A stretch of DNA of 64,000 nucleotides from Conchocele bisecta (GCA_029237695.1 JAQRGA010000361.1:1-64000); one strand, 5' to 3'. Shown: positions 13,390-23,609, numbered from the stretch's first letter. Program-made: numbers and translations. The notes: generated by a model not told the origin, from the letters alone.

Positions 13390-13935
13390 CCCTCCATGGA
13401 AAAGTGAACAAATTTTTTTTCGGCCGGATATTTTGAAGAAAAAAAATTAAAAATTTAAATTTTTTTTTTTTTAACAATATTATTGAAAAATTGTGTGAAA
13501 CCAAAAAAAAGTAAACAAATATTTTTTCGGCCAGATATTATGAAAAAAATATTTTAAAATTTAAAAAACATTTTTTTTTTAAATAATTATTGAAAATTGT
13601 GTGAAACAAAAAAAAAGTTAACAAATTAGTTCTCGGCCGGATATTTTGAAAAAAATATTTTAAAATTTAAAACATTTTTTTTTAATAATTATTGAAAATT
13701 GTGTGAAACCAAAAAAGAGTGAACACATTTTTTTTCGGCCGGATATTTTGAAAAAAAATAATTTAAAATTGAAAAAATATTTTTCAATAATTATTGAAAA
13801 TTGTGTGAAACCAAAAAAAAGTGAACACATGTTTTCGGCCGGAAATTTTGCAAAAAATGTTTTAGAATTGAAAAAACCTTTTTTTTTAAATAATTATTGA
13901 AAATCGACCGGATATTTTGAAAAAAATATTTTAAC
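13390..13935. repeat. AT-rich tandem array, ~105-bp unit
   Basis: About five copies of a unit containing TTTTTCGGCCGGATATTTTG, poly-A/T stretches, TTATTGAAAATTGTGTGAAA and CCAAAAAAAAGTGAAC. Unit starts fall near 13404, 13510, 13615, 13718 and 13817, plus a partial unit. Low-complexity frames here are not genes. Confidence 0.8.
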
Positions 13936-14659
13936 ATTGTTTTTAGATTGTTTATTTCATCATGAGAACATATGAGTTTTATTTACATCTATAACTCTGT
14001 ATTTCACGGGTAGATATATAATAAAATGTTTTACCAAAAAAAAAAAGAAAAAAAAAAAATATTCACAAATTTTGTCAATAATTTTGTTTTTATTTCTATG
14101 AACAATAAAAGGTTAAAATATTTCACAACAAATATTTACATGCAAACTGAAATAACCCGGAAGTTATTTAATTTAAAAATATGTAAATTTGACAGGAAAA
14201 TGTCACTTTAATATCCAGACAGTCATGAACTCACAACTATTTTGTCCTCTGCTGTTTATTTTCTATTTTCCATTTTTATCATGAAAAACATGTTTTGACA
14301 GCACTTTACAATTGTCTGCTGCTGCTTTTATATCTCGCCTTATTTCTCAATAAAAACATGGTTACAACATGCCTGGACAGCACTTCAGAATCATTTCCAA
14401 TGGAAAGTGCTGTCCAAGCAAGATATAAAAACAACAGCAGACGACAATTGTTGTGAGTAGCGGTCTAAGGGTTAAATACAAGAAATTTGCAATAAAACAT
14501 GTTTATAATACTGGAAAATAACTAGCGTTGAAAACGCTAGTTATTTTCCAGTATTATAAACATTATAACAAAACATTATTTTCACAAATTCCATTTTTCA
14601 CAATCAGATTTGTTGCAGACGACTTATAGGCATAACTGGGAGAACAAAATATGATAGAA
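13936..14659. other. AT-rich flank with two hairpins
   Basis: No gene seen. There are two inverted repeats. At 14307-14452, ACAATTGTCTGCTGCTG pairs with its near complement, with a nested GACAGCACTT pair. At 14501-14561 there is an essentially perfect palindrome, GTTTATAATACTGGAAAATA, ACTAGCGTT and complement. The second lies about 100 bp from the broken left end of the first large element. Confidence 0.65.
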
Positions 14660-14679
14660 ATCTACAATAGTATCATGCA

Positions 14680-16875
14680 AAGCATAAAAAAGAAGAACGC
14701 GCATCCACTATGAGAAGAGGTACATTTATTAGAAGAAGCAAAGAATTCAACCTAGTAGTTATATGGGAATGCGAATTCCAAAGAACGGGTAAAGATATAA
14801 AGATCGGTTGCGACACTACTCTTTATCCATATCAGATAGTATGATTTTGAGCGTCTCAAAAAAACAACCCCCCCCAGAATTTAAAACGCTAGGTAATGTT
14901 TAGAGTACGAAAGCTGAGGCACGTTCCGTTAAGCGGTTAGTATATGAGATAATTTCTCAGGAACAGGTAACTCTATTTGTGAATAAAGATACTGCAAAAC
15001 TTATAGAAAACAAAAATTTGTAGAAGATTTGAAAGTCAGGGGAAAAGCTATAAGAGAAGAAGTATGGTTGAGATATGAGTTTAATACAGAACATTTACAT
15101 AAAAACCAAATCGCCAAGATCGAACAGTGGATAGAGCAAGTGCCGGTTATAGGTTTTAACAGCAGTAAATATGATATAAACTTAATAAAGAAATATTTAG
15201 TAGGTGAACTATCTGCAACAACAAAGAAAGTAATGGTCGGAAAACGGGCAAACGCGACAATATTTCTATTTACTCCGGAATTTAGATTTCTTGATGTAAT
15301 ACTTTACCTAGGACCGGGTGTAAGTTACGATAGTTGGATAAAAGCCTACGACTGCAAAGGACAGAAATCTTTCTTTCCTTACGAGTGGTTCGATTCTCCA
15401 GACAAACTTGATTACCCAGGACTGCCTGATATAGAGAATTGGTATTCCAAACTATCGGGGAAAATGTTACTAGATGAAACAGAATTAAGTAAATGTCGTA
15501 GAATTTTCGAAGAAAAGAATATGAAAACTTTCAGAGATTGGTTGAAATATTATAACGATTTAGATGTAGCACCGTTCCTAGAAGCGGTAGAAAAAATGGT
15601 GTGAATTTTTTAAACACAGAGGTGTGGATATTTTCAAAGATGCGGTAACACTACCGGTGTGGCTATACAATATTTATTGAGAGGAACCATTAAAGAACAA
15701 AAATCTATAAAGGTGGTTATACCGGAGGGGGCTCTATATGCACCAAAAGAAGAAACATACCAAATGACGAAAGACGCTCTAGTCGGGGGTCCATCAATCG
15801 TATTTACACGCTATGTAGAAGCAGGTGTTTCAAATATTAGATCTAATTCCTCATTTTGGATCAAATGGAAAAAATTAACAAACCTTGCAAGGCTATTTTG
15901 GGGTATGATGCAAACGCGTTATATTTATCTACGTTAAATAAAGATATGCCGTGTGGGAGAGAAACAATACATCATATAGATACCCCACATAATCCTAAAT
16001 TTATTAAAAAGTTTTGTAAAAGAGTTTTATCTGGAGACTGGTTTGGGTTTGCGGAGGTGGATATAGAAGTTCCACACAACTTAAAAGATAAGTTTTCTGA
16101 AATGTCTCCACTTTTTATAAACAGAGAAGTAGATGTTGATGAGGTTCCAGATTATATTAGTGGAAAACCCTTCGAATGGTTCGCAAAAGAAGTTACAGCT
16201 GCAAGACGAACAGGCGATGTAGAACCAAATAAGAAACCAGTAGCGGATATAATGAAATTATTAGGCAATTCGTGTTGTGGAAAAATGATAGAGGCAAAAG
16301 AGAGACATTTAAATACGACATAAACACAAGACGAAACCTGTGTTGACAAAGCGTTAAGATCTGCATTCTTTGATGATTTGGAAGAGATAGGAGATGCGTA
16401 CGAAAAATCTTCCCGAAAACCCCGGTGTGCAGTAAAGAGCCCCTTCCACTGTGGAATAGCGGTTTATCAACTAGCTAAATTGAGAATGTTGGAATTTTAC
16501 TACGAATTTCTAGACAAATACGTAAAAAGAATTGAATTAATACAGATGGACACGGATAGTATGTATATAGGAGTTAGTGCAAAAACGATAGAGGAATTGA
16601 TTTGACCTAACTTACTAGACGAGTTTGAAAAAGAAAAAAATAAATGGTTGGCTTGGGATAAATGGAGCGAAAGAGAGCCAGGACTTTTCAAAATGGAATT
16701 CAGCGGAGATAGGGCGATAGCGTTATCTAGTAAGTGTTATTTCATAGAAAAAATTAATTCAACTAAAGATAATTTTGAACAAATTAAAATTAATAAAAAC
16801 TCTGCGAAAGGAATGTCCAAGAGAACTAACAATTTAAATTGGGATAGATATAAACGAGTACTAAGTGGCATGTCT
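14680..16875 (+). pseudogene. polB: Protein-primed family B DNA polymerase, truncated and frameshifted
   Basis: Would replicate the element from protein-primed termini. Motifs in order along the plus strand: an Exo I-like YDFEA remnant near 14838, Exo II FNSSKYD (from 15155), a signature PYEWFDSPDKLDYPGLP (about 15380-15430), Exo III YYNDLDV (near 15548), motif A GYDANALYLS (15900-15929), motif B LLGNSCCGK (near 16258) and motif C DTDS (16549-16560). The last motif confirms a polymerase palm domain. The longest intact piece is 15029-15604 (about 190 residues). Reading-frame changes fall near 15.0, 15.65, 15.9 and 16.32 kb, plus an in-frame stop near 16603. The N-terminal third present in copy 2 is missing, and the C-terminus is cut at about 16865 by a deletion that abuts the capsid gene. 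It cannot be functional as read, although some breaks may be sequencing errors. Confidence 0.9.
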
Positions 16876-17981
16876 AGCCATAAGGCGTATTTGGTAGTCA
16901 GGAACTCTGAGAGGGAGACGGCCGATAGGTGCAGGTCTTTGGCAACCGTGGCAACCTCCGGGGAGCGCTTAGAGCCGGCAGCAAACTGCTTTCTTACTTC
17001 ATCCCACTGGTGGTGCGCGCGAAGACTCGCGCTGTAGAGTTGATTGGGGACTCCCTCGATCGTCACCTCTACCTTCGTGATTTTGGGGTTATAGAATTTG
17101 TCGGTTTTTCTAGCACCGGACGCGAACCGAGCATCCTCAAACAGCATCAGTATACCTTTCATCGAGCGGGCGGGTACGTTGACATTAATATTCCACAATG
17201 TGTCGCTTTTGTCTTTCGTCATCTTGCGATGGCGAAGAACTCGGTCGTAAAGTATGGCAACGCGCCCGGCGTACTGGGTTCTGATCAATCGCGCGTGTTC
17301 GGGCATCGTGATCATGTCGTACTCCAGCGAAACATTGTCGATCGTATACGTCGATAACATGTCGCTGGCTATGAGAACTCGGCCGTAGTCGTTGAACATT
17401 AGTTCGTATTCGAGGCGGTCAGCCAAAGCACTCTGATAGTAGGGGATGTGGCTCTCCAACAACTCAAAGTCGAGCGGGATGTAGAAGCGGTTGCCGTAAG
17501 CGCCCGCGACCGCGTTGTCACTTGCGTTGTTATCTGCCTTGTTAGCAGCCCCGATTCTAAGCTTGGTTACGTTCTTATTTTTGCTGGTGTCAATACCCTG
17601 ATAGACAGCGTTTTCACGCTCTTGTGCCGTCTTCCACAGGTCCTGGTAGCAATGGTAGACGTCGCTGTCATCGGTCGACATCACCTCATTACCAGAAATC
17701 TTTATCATAGTCTTCTTGACTATGGCGCGACCCAGGTTCTGAACGACGGTTCGGTCCGCGTCCGTCGACGTTAGCGAAATAGTGAAAGCGAGGCGAACAG
17801 TACCCGGCACAATGACGTCGTGAGTTCCGAGGTTGGGGAAGCGGACTAAGAGCTGCTGGTTCTGGTCGATCGTCGATGGGTTGTTCGTAATAACGACACT
17901 CTGTCTCACGCCTTTTGCCCCGAGGGGCTCACGCAGTCTGCGGTATGGATTGAGTTTGCGACCGTATTGACTCGAAGACAT
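16737..17981 (-). CDS. MCP: Major capsid protein (double-jelly-roll type), C-terminus replaced
   Basis: Main shell protein of Polinton/adintovirus particles. An intact frame runs leftward from the ATG at 17981 (MSSSQYGRKLNPYRRL). A further ATG lies 5 codons upstream, but the copy 2 start aligns with the inner one. About 370 capsid residues are continuous and match the copy 2 capsid (36284-37460). Recognisable stretches are NIPLDFELLE-like (YIPLDFELLESHIPYY), SMKGILMLFED and YNPKITKVEVTIEGVPNQLY, which I associate with capsid proteins of invertebrate Polintons. From about 16866 the frame leaves capsid sequence and reads 42 codons antisense to the polymerase, so the real C-terminus (about 55 residues, kept in copy 2) is deleted. 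It diverges from the gene at 18070 across an AT-rich spacer. Family identification is from memory of sequence patterns. Confidence 0.82.
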   Translation of the reverse strand: MSSSQYGRKLNPYRRLREPLGAKGVRQSVVITNNPSTIDQNQQLLVRFPNLGTHDVIVPGTVRLAFTISLTSTDADRTVVQNLGRAIVKKTMIKISGNEVMSTDDSDVYHCYQDLWKTAQERENAVYQGIDTSKNKNVTKLRIGAANKADNNASDNAVAGAYGNRFYIPLDFELLESHIPYYQSALADRLEYELMFNDYGRVLIASDMLSTYTIDNVSLEYDMITMPEHARLIRTQYAGRVAILYDRVLRHRKMTKDKSDTLWNINVNVPARSMKGILMLFEDARFASGARKTDKFYNPKITKVEVTIEGVPNQLYSASLRAHHQWDEVRKQFAAGSKRSPEVATVAKDLHLSAVSLSEFLTTKYALWLDMPLSTRLYLSQFKLLVLLDIPFAEFLLILICSKLSLVELIFSMK

Positions 17982-18069
17982 AATTAATTTTTTCAAAATT
18001 ATTGAAACTATTAAACCCGTATGGTTTTGTCTTTAATACATAATTAATTTTGTAAAAAAATTATTAAAG
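17982..18069. promoter_or_regulatory. Divergent AT-rich intergenic spacer (capsid / coiled-coil genes)
   Basis: An 88-bp spacer between two divergent start codons. It contains two copies of ATAATTAATTTT, each followed a few bases later by an AAATTATT, one near each gene. Copy 2 keeps an AT-rich divergent spacer at the same place (36216-36283). The position and internal near-symmetry suggest a shared bidirectional promoter; this is inference. Confidence 0.45.
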
Positions 18070-19383
18070 ATGGCTGATTACGATATTGACATGGATGAAA
18101 TCGGCAGAGACGATTACCTCGATGGTGATGATGATGATGATAACTTCGAGGACTCCATCACAACCTTCGACAAAACACCCCCTCCAATCCAATCGCGATT
18201 GGATGAATTGGAGGAAATAGGTGGCGCTACCAGCAGCGTTGGTCAAAGTCGGGAATTACTCGAGGGAAGCTGTAAACGACTACTACAACAGTTTGATAGA
18301 AAAAGGTCTGGTCCCATCTATCGGACGCGACTACTCCAAATTCGAATTGGATCTGAACGGTAGATTGCGACTAAAATCATCAAATATCCCGATCATCAAC
18401 ATGAATACCGGTAAACCCCTATCGCTAAACACCATTGCAGGAAACCGGGGCGGTGGTGAAATCATAAGAAACGAACTAGGATTTCCAGATTGGACGTGTG
18501 GTAAAACAATTATGCCGACCAGCGCTGTAGAGGCCCTACAGGACACCGATAAAACAATGGCGAAGACGGCCACCGCGATAGAAACGGTCGAGCTAGCGAG
18601 GTCCCTCAAATAGCCACCGACGTTATTAACACGATGGAGACCACGTTCAGCGTCCAATCGCAATTGGGGGAAATACTCAACGATGACCCACCGTTACCTC
18701 TTCGCGAACTCCGTGGACTCGATAAGGCTCTACAAACGGTCCGGGGCGAACTGGTCCTTAACCTCTCCAAACTCACGGCGCTGGATGAACATATCGCGCT
18801 AGAAGAAAGAAAACTGGAGGAAGCCGGTGACGATAGAGAATCTACCGAGCGGATCGCCGAACGACTGAGGTCTTTGCGGGACGAAAGAGAAGCTCGCTTG
18901 GAGGTCGCCTCGGCTAACCGTGAGGCTCTCCGCACACAAATAAGTCTGATCCGCGAATCAATCTCGAGGGTCCTGCACGAGGAGACGACACTCGGTGAGC
19001 GTCTTCGCACTCTGTTCAGAGAGCAGGGCGTCACGATAGCAAGCATCCTCGTTGCTATCGGCATGACTATATCGACCATAGTTCTAGCTTTCACTGGTGG
19101 TGCGGCGCCACCACCCGCTCCAGCACCAGCACCCGCTCCATCCGGTGGAGCCAAGGAGCGGGTAAAAAAACAACTAAAAGCCCTCGCCAGTCTCCTGGCT
19201 AAATTAGCCGAAAAGGCGGCTGCCGCACTACCTGGACTGATCGGAAGTATCGTTTCTTACTTGCAATCTATATTATCAAAAACGGCCGGATGGCTAGCCA
19301 AAAATACCTGGGCTTTAATCGTGGCAATCGCCGGTCTCCTACTATTCTTCGCCAGAGAGTTCCTACAACCAAAGCGTAAATAA
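18070..19383 (+). CDS. Conserved coiled-coil/transmembrane Polinton protein (two frameshifts)
   Basis: Read in three consecutive frames: 18070 to about 18225 (acidic N-terminus MADYDIDMDEIG), about 18221-18613, and 18634-19383. Frame changes are near 18222 and 18610. The middle piece holds YSKFELDLNGRLRL and ELGFPDW. The last holds LRGLDKALQTVRGELVLNLS, a charged coiled coil (residues about 30-120 of that piece), a hydrophobic segment (VTIASILVAIGMTISTIVLA), a proline/alanine linker (PAPAPAPAP), an amphipathic region and a C-terminal hydrophobic segment (ALIVAIAGLLLFF) before PKRK. I recognise this architecture as a frequent uncharacterised companion of invertebrate Polinton capsid genes. A virion or membrane-associated role is possible but unproven. 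Copy 2 has it at about 34795-36215, more damaged. Confidence 0.75.
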
Positions 19384-19530
19384 TCCGATCGCCACGAGGG
19401 CGATGACGAGCCCTAATTTCTCCTCCTCGTGTGTTGTGCTTCCAATTTCACCCAATCTACGATTGGTGTTGATGATTGGTGTTTCTCCAATCGCGATTGG
19501 TCTGGTCTGTTGATGGAACTCGATGGTGCA
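19363..19530 (-). CDS. Small C-tail-anchored protein, convergent with coiled-coil gene
   Basis: A short minus-strand frame ending at the TAG at 19363-19365. It overlaps the 3' end of the convergent coiled-coil gene by about 20 bp. It ends in a hydrophobic segment, KLGLVIALVAIGLFTLWL, preceded by NTNRRLGEIGS. The DNA encoding the front part is full of CAATCG/ATTGG repeats. The copy 2 equivalent starts within 34567-34780. The start codon is not clear, because the repeat tract contains probable indels. Function unknown; a single C-terminal membrane anchor is the only visible feature. Confidence 0.5.
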   Translation of the reverse strand, partial: CTIEFHQQTRPIAIGETPIINTNRRLGEIGSTTHEEEKLGLVIALVAIGLFTLWL

Positions 19531-19581
19531 TTCAATTTACGAATTGGGGGTACTGGGTTCGATTGTGTTGAGGGAGGTGTA

Positions 19582-20059
19582 TCAATTTTGTGTTTTTAAT
19601 GAAATCGTTCCACTTACAGCGTCAACACTGTTTGAAGCCCGATCATGTCTTGGGTTGCGCTTGATGATATCCGTGTCACGTTTACCGTGTGGCCGATTAT
19701 TTGATTGGCGGTGGCGATTACGATCTGATTATTGTAACCGTCAACCGGGTCGTCTCGTATATCATAGTTGCTCGGCGCCATATAAAGTCCTATTCCCAAA
19801 TACATACGTCTACTGGGGTGCTGGCATTCTGCAAAACGTGTCTTGAATCATTCTGGATCGCCTTCTCCAGTTCACCCTAGCTGAGATGGCGTCCTCTACA
19901 AGTGCCAAGAATTGTTTTTGTGCATCAAACGCTGTTCCCGTGCCAGTATAGAACTGCGATTTGCTTCTGTGCGCCAAGGAAGGCCCAGACGTACGGCGAT
20001 GGAGTCGTTCACGCGAGTAACCCCGGCCTCGCGTGTACTCTATAACCCTTATCTAACAT
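19582..20059 (-). pseudogene. Unidentified late-type protein X (about 150 residues, frameshifted)
   Basis: Minus-strand gene starting at the ATG at 20059 (MLDKGYR) and ending near 19582 (SLKTQN then stop). Frames change at least three times, but recognisable blocks are shared with copy 2 (34139-34603): the YARPGLL region, QNASTPSR-like segment, GLYMAPSNYD and NQIVIATANQIIGHTVNVTR. The start overlaps the end of the upstream gene Y by a few bases, so the two were probably expressed together. I do not recognise the family; a minor structural protein is a guess from position. Confidence 0.5.
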
Positions 20060-21468
20060 AAAATGTACCCCACACGCGTTTCTGAACCTTCAGCAGCCTG
20101 CTGTTATGAATTCGACGTAAGCCCCGTTCGGAGGTAACATTTTTACAAGAAAACACCACGCTGTCTGATGCCGACCTCCAACCTTCCGGCCCGAAAGTCA
20201 TCGTCGCGTGGTCAAAATTCCCGGCATTCCGACTGACGATGTGGTCGCCGGATGATCTGTCTAAAATCAGTCTGCGTCAATTCCCGACCTGGCCCCGAAT
20301 GAGAACGTTCCCCGAGGCCGGTGCTGGTAGAAATGCTTTCTGTCTCCGGCCAGTCCACTCCTTTGAACGTTATATTCGTTACACAGTCTTTCAAACGCCA
20401 TACGGTCGTATGCGTGGAAATTGATCCCAAGCGTCGCTTGAGGTAGTGAAATTCATAGTTCTTTGAGAATCCTCCTATTATGTATAATACGCATGAAAGT
20501 TGTTAGACACTCTCGGAGACAGGACAAGTTCTTGGATGTCAATGGTCTTTATGATGAAACTCCACACCCGGCTGTTGCGCACCATACAGCGAAATTTATT
20601 TGGTTCTGTTCTGCCAAAACTGCATCGGTGTTGCTTTCCACTCCTATATCGCCTCCATCGTAAGTAATCTTGGGCAGCCTATATTTTCAATAAGATGTTA
20701 GGGAATTGGTGAGCAAAGCCGCTGTCCGTCTAACCGTTTACGGTGGGGGGTGAACAAGGGCGGTTAACAAAACTCTATTGGGTGTATTTACTCTCCGACC
20801 GCGTACTTTGCATTATAATTAAAGCAACAATGCTTTGTAATCCATTGAAAGATAATTATATTTTGCTAACTCGATCACTAATGTTCAAAAAAGGAAGTTT
20901 GTGAACTTCAAAAATCAATCGACAATCTGCTGCGGGAAAACGCCGGTGGGCCTCAGATCAATCACCTTCACGTTGGATTGGCTAGATATGAGTTGGGGAA
21001 GAGCGAAGGGTTTTTTACTATGTGAAGGATGGACAACAATAGGTGTAAAGCGCCTCATCGGACTGGTGGGGAATAAGACAGCTCAAGATTTTTGTCAACT
21101 CAGAGCTTGACGGTATTTCAACCTCACAGAATCGAATGCAACCGGCTCGCAACAATGACCATCCGCAGTGATAATAAGTAGTGTTTTCCCAGGGTTGGTA
21201 TTAAACTCGGTTTTAAGAGAGACATACTCCCTCAAACAAAAGGAGTGGTTTACCCGGTGAGTACGTCGGTTAAACCGGTGAGACCTTTTCGCCTTCCACG
21301 AAAAACTCTCAGTGCACCTGGATCGGTGAACACATTGTACACACGGTAGACGGATCCCCCAGCACATTACTGAAAACTTGTGGCCCGCCAGCGACTGTTT
21401 TTCTATGGCGGACTGTTGACCTTAAGAGTTCCCACCACCCCGAGATGAATGTTTTTGGAATCGGACAT
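20050..21468 (-). pseudogene. Unidentified late-type protein Y (about 470 residues, frameshifted)
   Basis: Minus-strand gene from the ATG at about 21468 (MSDSKNIHLG) to a TAA near 20051 (end VWGTFYVR). Blocks match copy 2 (32728-34147): SRGGG/SRGVGS near the start, a VLGDPP-type segment, NSHPAVAH/TPHPAVAH and DRMAFERLCN-like. Many frame breaks prevent a continuous reading. It is divergent from the fibre-like gene and heads a two-gene cluster with X. Its size and place would suit a penton or other minor capsid protein, but no diagnostic motif was seen. Function is left open. Confidence 0.45.
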
Positions 21469-21608
21469 ATCCACGAATTTACGGTCTCTGTTCCCGAAGA
21501 TCAAGCGAGAAATTGAAAAACGATTACTCGTTTTCGGTAGTTTCTCGAAATTTTCCATTGAGTATCAGGTGCCCAATAGTATAATTAATAATTTTTGAAA
21601 AAATAAAG
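21469..21608. promoter_or_regulatory. AT-rich spacer between gene Y and fibre-like gene
   Basis: A divergent intergenic stretch with TATAATTAATAATTTTTG near its right end, just before the fibre-like gene. The matching spacer in copy 2 (32563-32727) is also AT-rich with TAATTTTTTCAATTAATTTG. It is probably a bidirectional promoter; inferred from layout only. Confidence 0.35.
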
Positions 21609-23230
21609 AATAGTATATACGGACCAGGTATTTCTTCCTGATTGGGTGACAAATTCAAAGAATTTGGAACCGGCAGAAGGTGGATTCATCCGACAGAGGC
21701 GACTTCTTAACTACTGGAAAAAACCAAGGCCCTGATCAATAAGAAACATATCGAAGTCACAAACGGATTCACTAGGAGTATATCAGATTTAAGAGTAGAA
21801 AGTGCTGACGGCGACTGCACAAATTGAAAACGATCAGGCGCCTTATAAGGTGTTGCGCTCAGAGACGCTCTCATACACAGAAATGGAACTAAACGAACTA
21901 GGTAAAAAAATACCAAAGTTTCGAAAGAGGCCACGGTCGTATTGAAAAGCCCGAGAGAGACCACCAGCGGACCATACGGAGGTTTATGAGGAGTTGCAGC
22001 TGAGAGGACTCTCTCATCAGAGAAGGCGGCGTTGCCGAACTAGAATAAAAAAATAACAAATTTTGAAAATTAGACCCGTCGTGTATTGATAAAGTCCGTG
22101 AAGACCACCAGTCGAACCTTGCGGAGGCTAATTGCGGATCTATAGCTTTTCGCTGAGCAACTCCTTCACACAAAGAAGCGACACATTACTGAACTAGACG
22201 GAAAATAGCCGAATTTCTGAAAGAGACCAGGTCGGGGTTGAGGGTCCGAGTAGACCACAAGAAGGCAATTGTGCGGAGGCTTAATGGGGTGTTGCGTTCA
22301 GAGGACTCTCCAACCAGAAAGCGCATCACATTACAGAACAGATGAAAAATAACCAAATTTTCAAAAAGAGTGCCCGTTGGGGTAGAGGGTCCGAACGAAT
22401 TTGAGAAAGCCCGAGAAGACCACAGGCGGCCCATACGAAGGCTTATAGAGTGTGGCGCTCAGAGGACTCTCTCATCAAGAAGCGGCACTTACCAAACTAG
22501 GACTAGAAAATAACCGAATTTCAAAGGAGACCCGATCGGGTTTGAGGGGGTCCGAGAAGACCACAATGGCGGGGCCCTGACGAAGGCTTATGAAGTGTTG
22601 CGCACAGAGGACTCTCCTCATCAGAGAAGCGGCGTTGCCGAACTAGACGGAAAATAACTGAATTTCACAAAGATGCCCGTTCGGCTTGTTGAAAAGCCTA
22701 GAAGGCCACCATGCTCCATTACGGGGCTTATGATGCGTTGCGCTCAGGAAGGACTCTCGCAGTAGAGAAGCGGCACTTACCGAACTGAGATTGGAAAAGA
22801 TAAACCGAAGTTTCCGATAACTGGAACATGATCGTATAGCCGCGACCAAAGCTATTGAGGAGGCCCTTATGAATTTCGTACTGAGACCCATATCTCTCTC
22901 GAGGGGCTTACCGGAATAGTGGCGAACAATGAAAACGCAAAACGTGTCATAAACAGTTTTGGGCTGAGCAGGGCCCATTGGTTTGAGGGCACTATGAATA
23001 ATCGTATCGGTGCAACGAGTAATAAATTGGGGGATACGCTATGACAACTGCAGGTGAAATTGTCCGAAAAATGGCGGTCTGCTCGGATAATGGTAGTGTA
23101 AACCTGTGGCGCGTTGCGATAAATATTGTATGTAGATGGGGAAGAACGGGGGGTTTGGAGTCACAAATCTCTGAGATGTTCGACGGTGGTTGAATTCTCC
23201 GTTATGATCGAATTAGACTTTCCCAAATAG
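21609..23230 (+). pseudogene. Fibre-like repetitive protein (about 540 residues, frameshifted)
   Basis: The plus-strand gene begins where copy 2 has ATG (MSIYGPG); here the codon is no longer ATG. An N-terminal part of about 50 residues is followed by repeats of about 140-150 bp, clearly visible in DNA between about 21850 and 22800. Each repeat contains a segment like EAYEVLRSEDSL, REAALTELDGK and a K-rich turn. These alternating charged heptad-like segments suggest a trimeric or coiled-coil shaft. The last 150 residues are non-repetitive (VGDTLYATS-like, NGGLRS-like) and end at a TAG at 23228. The layout, short base, repeated shaft and unique tip, is that of an attachment fibre. That role is inferred from architecture, not homology. 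Nearly every repeat carries a frameshift. The copy 2 version is at 30610-32562. Confidence 0.5.
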
Positions 23231-23344
23231 TGTTATAACTTTTGTTACAAATCGTGACCCAGAGAGTTCTTCCACTATTGTCTCATTGTTAATTGAGAAC
23301 TTAATGTAAAATACTAATATATTGAAAATCATGAACCGAATCAC

Positions 23345-23462
23345 GATAAATAACTCTCAATACCACTCCACCAACACTGTATCCAACTTCTCAATAACCA
23401 CTCCACCAACAATGTACCAATCTCTCAATACCACTCCACCAACACTATATCCAATTAACCGA
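23345..23462. repeat. Short tandem repeat after fibre-like gene
   Basis: Three direct copies of a unit of about 38-40 bp built on CAATACCACTCCACCAACAC and TATATCCAAC. The same unit occurs about twice, inverted, at 30400-30475 in copy 2 at the matching site. It could be a terminator-linked or recombination-prone repeat of the element. Confidence 0.65.
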
Positions 23463-23609
23463 AAAGAAGTTCAATTTTAGGTTGAATAATACGGCGCTAT
23501 GCGGATATTTTAGTTAGAGAATGTGCAATAAAAAAGACACGCTAACAAATTAAGCGCGCGGCGAATCATAGCTGAACACTAGTACGGTTTCCTTGCAAGT
23601 TTATCTGTA

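Noticed and set aside
14660..16875. Adenovirus or linear plasmid polymerase as an alternative for the first polymerase
   Set aside because: Both belong to the same protein-primed class, but the linked integrase in the second copy, the capsid type and the 6-bp duplication point to a Polinton/adintovirus element.
16929..17774. Plus-strand open frames opposite the capsid gene
   Set aside because: They are antisense shadows of the capsid frame, which has the conserved copy in the second element.
18606..19154. Serine/arginine-rich minus-strand frame of 182 codons
   Set aside because: Antisense shadow of the coiled-coil gene; its composition is explained by the opposite strand.
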